Part shown: positions 6,832 to 8,749 of the stretch, one piece after another | Numbering within the stretch: position 1 is the stretch's first letter | How the letters are laid out: the number at the start of each line of letters is the position of its first letter | Source: Christiangramia sp. | GTDB taxonomy: Bacteria > Bacteroidota > Bacteroidia > Flavobacteriales > Flavobacteriaceae | Direction: 5' to 3' | Length of the DNA: 8,749 nt | NCBI GenBank assembly: GCA_024644145.1 | Contig: JAHELO010000054.1 | Coordinates: 1-8,749 of the forward strand | The notes under the pieces: model-generated | Databases searched by the model: none | Seen by the model: only the letters and a program-made list of their open reading frames with translations | What the model was told of the DNA's origin: nothing | Made by a program: the position numbers and the translations under genes

Positions 6832-7653
6832 TTAAAAAGTATAGTTCACACCAACACCTTTTGTGTCTATACCGGTTCCCATAACATTAGTTTGTGCAGT
6901 TGGATAAATATCCAGGTTTTCATTCCCGATTTTGTGAATTTCAGGAACTAAGATACCACATGCTGCGCCAATTCCAAAACCTATTAAATTGTCTGTTAAA
7001 AAATGTTTACCTGCCTTTGTCCTGAGGTAACCTACATAAGCCGGTACAGCTACAGCACCTGCCCAAACATAAGGGAGAGCAGGCGAATCTGGGTTATAAT
7101 CATGAAATACCTTTGCTGTAAAGAAACTCGCCGCTGCAGTGGCTGCGGTATGTCCTGCAAAAAAAGATCTTTGTGCATCAGAATCTGCTCTTTCCTCGAA
7201 CGGTAAATTTTCATTATAAACCAATGGGCGACTTTTTTGAACTGTTCCCGCAGTGATGGTAAATAGGGCTCCAGTAGTTGCCATTGTTTCTACAAACATT
7301 ACTGAAATCTGTCCGAAATTCTTTCTTTCATCTTCACTCAGTAAAAAGAGGAGAGGACTTGCAAACGATCCATAAAACGGAATATAACTTAGCTCATCAG
7401 CTTTTTCTGAATAATTGCCTGCCGCCCACCTATCAACTTTCCAAATATCATTTTTATCTATTGAGGCTAGTTCAGTTACAGAGAGGTCATCTTTATTTTG
7501 AATTGTGATCACTCCTAAAACATTTAAAGCGGTAGAACCTGCGATCCAGGAACCATCCTTCCAGAAATCGGTTTTATAAGGAGATGAATTTTCCTGAGAA
7601 TATATACCTGAGGAAATAAAAAGAAAAATATAGAAGGTAACTATTTTGTTCAT
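6832..7653 (-). CDS. PAP2 superfamily phosphatase, exported or membrane-bound
   Basis: This 273-residue protein resembles the PAP2 (type 2 phosphatidic acid phosphatase) superfamily, which removes phosphate from lipid phosphates, undecaprenyl-PP, lipid A or small phosphoesters at the envelope. Motifs in order are KSRPLVYN (140-147; R142-P143 as in motif 1), SFFAGHTA (163-170) with H168, and LRTKAGKHFLTD (210-221) with R211, H217 and D221 in the motif 3 spacing. The motif 1 lysine normally seven residues before the Arg is A135, and the Ser before R211 is Leu. Residues 1-19 look like a signal peptide (MNKIVTFYIFLFISSGIYS). Several hydrophobic stretches at about 115-137, 163-183, 194-210 and 220-236 fit the helical PAP2 core. 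The frame runs open to an ATG at 7752, but the ATG at 7653 is chosen because it gives the signal peptide directly. It is the first gene of an operon with the EEP gene. Confidence 0.85.
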   Translation of the reverse strand: MNKIVTFYIFLFISSGIYSQENSSPYKTDFWKDGSWIAGSTALNVLGVITIQNKDDLSVTELASIDKNDIWKVDRWAAGNYSEKADELSYIPFYGSFASPLLFLLSEDERKNFGQISVMFVETMATTGALFTITAGTVQKSRPLVYNENLPFEERADSDAQRSFFAGHTAATAAASFFTAKVFHDYNPDSPALPYVWAGAVAVPAYVGYLRTKAGKHFLTDNLIGFGIGAACGILVPEIHKIGNENLDIYPTAQTNVMGTGIDTKGVGVNYTF

Positions 7654-7837
7654 GATATTTTTTTTCAAATTTCCTATTTCCCTCGAAAGAGGAGAAGTAA
7701 TTAAGAAAAGAATAACAATAGGGCTATTGCCTGAGAGCAGCTCAATTAACAAAAGTTTAGTCTGTGTTTACATTTAACTGGCTCATATTGTTTTAAAAAA
7801 GACTTATTTTAGAGATATGGAGAGGACTAAGGAAAAT
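7654..7837. other. Divergent intergenic region between PAP2 and VWA genes
   Basis: This 184 bp gap must carry the start signals for the minus-strand PAP2-EEP operon and for the plus-strand VWA gene. It is AT-rich. No convincing TTTG plus TAnnTTTG promoter pair is seen on either strand; the closest element for the VWA gene is TATTTTAG at 7805-7812, one mismatch from the -7 consensus, preceded by TTG at 7788-7790 with a spacer of 14 bp, which is shorter than usual. An open frame continues upstream of the PAP2 start to 7752 but shows no conserved coding character. Confidence 0.4.
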
Positions 7838-8749
7838 ATGTTGAGGGGTTTCGTATTCGAAAAATATGATGAACCAGATGTTTCTCCTTTTGAGAAATTA
7901 TTTGAGATCTTCAAGGAAATTATTACCCATACTTCAGGCGACCTGGATGAGGCGTTAGACTGGATGAAGCAACTGGATGAAGAATACCAGTTAACTAATG
8001 AAGATTATACACTCGATGATTTTGTAGAAGACCTTAAGAAGAAAGGATATATAAGAGAAGAAATTAATCAGGACGGGCAGGGGGCAATGGCCATTACGGC
8101 CAAAACCGAACGCGCAATAAGGCAGCAGGCTCTGGAACAAATTTTCGGGAAATTGAAAAAGGGTTCTTCCGGAAATCATAGAACCAATCAAACAGGAAGG
8201 GGAGATGAGCATACCGGCGATTTTAGAGCTTACCAGTTTGGAGATTCTCTAAGCAGAATTTCTGTCACTGAAAGTCTGAGAAATGCTCAGATAAATCATG
8301 GAATTGGAGATTTCACAATGTCTGAAGATGATCTCGTAGTAGAAGAGACTCACTATAAATCTCAGATGAGCACAGTTTTAATGATAGATATAAGCCATAG
8401 CATGATCTTATATGGGGAAGACAGGATCACCCCGGCAAAAAAGGTAGCCATGGCGCTTTCAGAGTTAATTACAACCCGCTACCCCAAGGATACCCTGGAT
8501 ATACTGGTTTTTGGGAATGACGCCTGGCCCATCTCTATAGCAGAACTTCCATATTTGAAGGTAGGACCCTTTCATACCAATACGGTGGCAGGATTGGAGT
8601 TGGCTATGGATCTTTTAAGGAGAAAAAGAAATACCAATAAGCAAATTTTTATGATCACAGATGGTAAACCCAGCTGTGTGAGAGAGCGGGATGGTAGTTA
8701 TTATAAAAATAGTATGGGACTGGACCCATATATAGTTGATAAATGCTAT
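7838..8749 (+). CDS. VWA-domain protein with intact MIDAS motif, 3' truncated by window
   Basis: This frame is open to the end of the window, so the C-terminus is missing. Residue numbers here count from the alternative ATG at 7817 (311 codons visible). The N-terminal part (about 22-110) is charged and helical, including SPFEKLFEIFKE and a HTSGDLDEALDWM segment. A polar linker (115-135) with Gly, Asn and Thr follows. A von Willebrand A domain begins at about 185: MIDAS residues DISHS (191-195), T254 or T256 in FHTNTVAG, and D282 in MITDGKPS are all present, so metal-dependent partner binding should be intact. No signal peptide or membrane helix is seen, so it is probably cytoplasmic. Such proteins usually work with a MoxR or Mg-chelatase-like AAA+ ATPase encoded next door; none is visible here. 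The start at 7838 is preferred because AAGGA lies just upstream (7829-7833) and the conserved-looking GFVFEKYD follows at once; 7817 remains possible. Confidence 0.82.
   Translation, partial: MLRGFVFEKYDEPDVSPFEKLFEIFKEIITHTSGDLDEALDWMKQLDEEYQLTNEDYTLDDFVEDLKKKGYIREEINQDGQGAMAITAKTERAIRQQALEQIFGKLKKGSSGNHRTNQTGRGDEHTGDFRAYQFGDSLSRISVTESLRNAQINHGIGDFTMSEDDLVVEETHYKSQMSTVLMIDISHSMILYGEDRITPAKKVAMALSELITTRYPKDTLDILVFGNDAWPISIAELPYLKVGPFHTNTVAGLELAMDLLRRKRNTNKQIFMITDGKPSCVRERDGSYYKNSMGLDPYIVDKCY

Noticed and set aside
7681..7692. Small hairpin CCTC-GAAA-GAGG upstream of the PAP2 start
   Set aside because: It has only 4 bp with a tetraloop and no extended pairing; this is expected by chance and has no known role.
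7654..7752. Extended PAP2 start at 7752, adding 33 N-terminal residues
   Set aside because: The extra residues lack conserved character and would bury an ideal signal peptide that begins exactly at the ATG at 7653.
7991..8212. Minus-strand open frame of 73 codons inside the VWA gene
   Set aside because: It lies wholly opposite a clear conserved coding frame and has no recognisable motif; it is a shadow frame.

Overview
The window reads as chromosomal DNA of a marine-type member of the Bacteroidetes, most likely class Flavobacteriia. It is strongly AT-rich. Shine-Dalgarno sequences before most starts are weak or absent, with A-rich leaders instead. One surface protein belongs to the Bacteroidetes-type Wzi family, and the multi-PAS sensor with a kinase-less histidine module and the VWA protein both resemble proteins from that phylum. 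The genus cannot be fixed from the sequence alone.

Layout. (1) Positions 1-456, minus strand: the first 152 codons of a CpsB/YwqE-type PHP-fold protein-tyrosine phosphatase of capsule/exopolysaccharide loci; its 3' end lies outside the window. (2) Positions 533-1891, plus strand, divergent from it across 76 bp: a Wzi-family capsule assembly outer-membrane protein. (3) Positions 1949-5305, plus: a 1118-residue cytoplasmic sensor with an N-terminal PAS-like segment, two PAS, one GAF and four more PAS domains. It ends in a DHp-like helix pair with an H-box but no ATPase domain. (4) Positions 5319-5735, plus: a stand-alone receiver protein 13 bp downstream. (5) Minus strand, 7653 to 5704: a two-gene operon, first a PAP2-type phosphatase and 15 bp later a membrane-anchored endonuclease/exonuclease/phosphatase (EEP) protein. 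The EEP gene converges on the receiver gene and their 3' ends overlap by 32 bp. (6) Position 7838 (or 7817) to the window end, plus: a VWA-domain protein with an intact MIDAS motif, cut off by the window.

Functional picture. The left end looks like the edge of a capsule or exopolysaccharide region (CpsB phosphatase and Wzi). The multi-PAS sensor and receiver follow Wzi on the same strand and may share its transcript, which suggests but does not prove a link between signalling and surface polysaccharide. The PAP2-EEP pair consists of two phosphoesterases, at least one membrane-associated, so lipid or headgroup phosphoester turnover is a reasonable guess. VWA proteins of this kind usually act with an AAA+ ATPase, which would lie beyond the window.

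The most unusual item is the sensor/receiver pair. The sensor has a phosphorylatable-looking histidine but no kinase domain, and its H-box lacks the usual acidic and Thr/Asn residues, so it cannot work as a conventional histidine kinase on its own. No tRNA, rRNA, CRISPR array, insertion sequence or phage gene was seen, and no intergenic stretch exceeds 300 bp.
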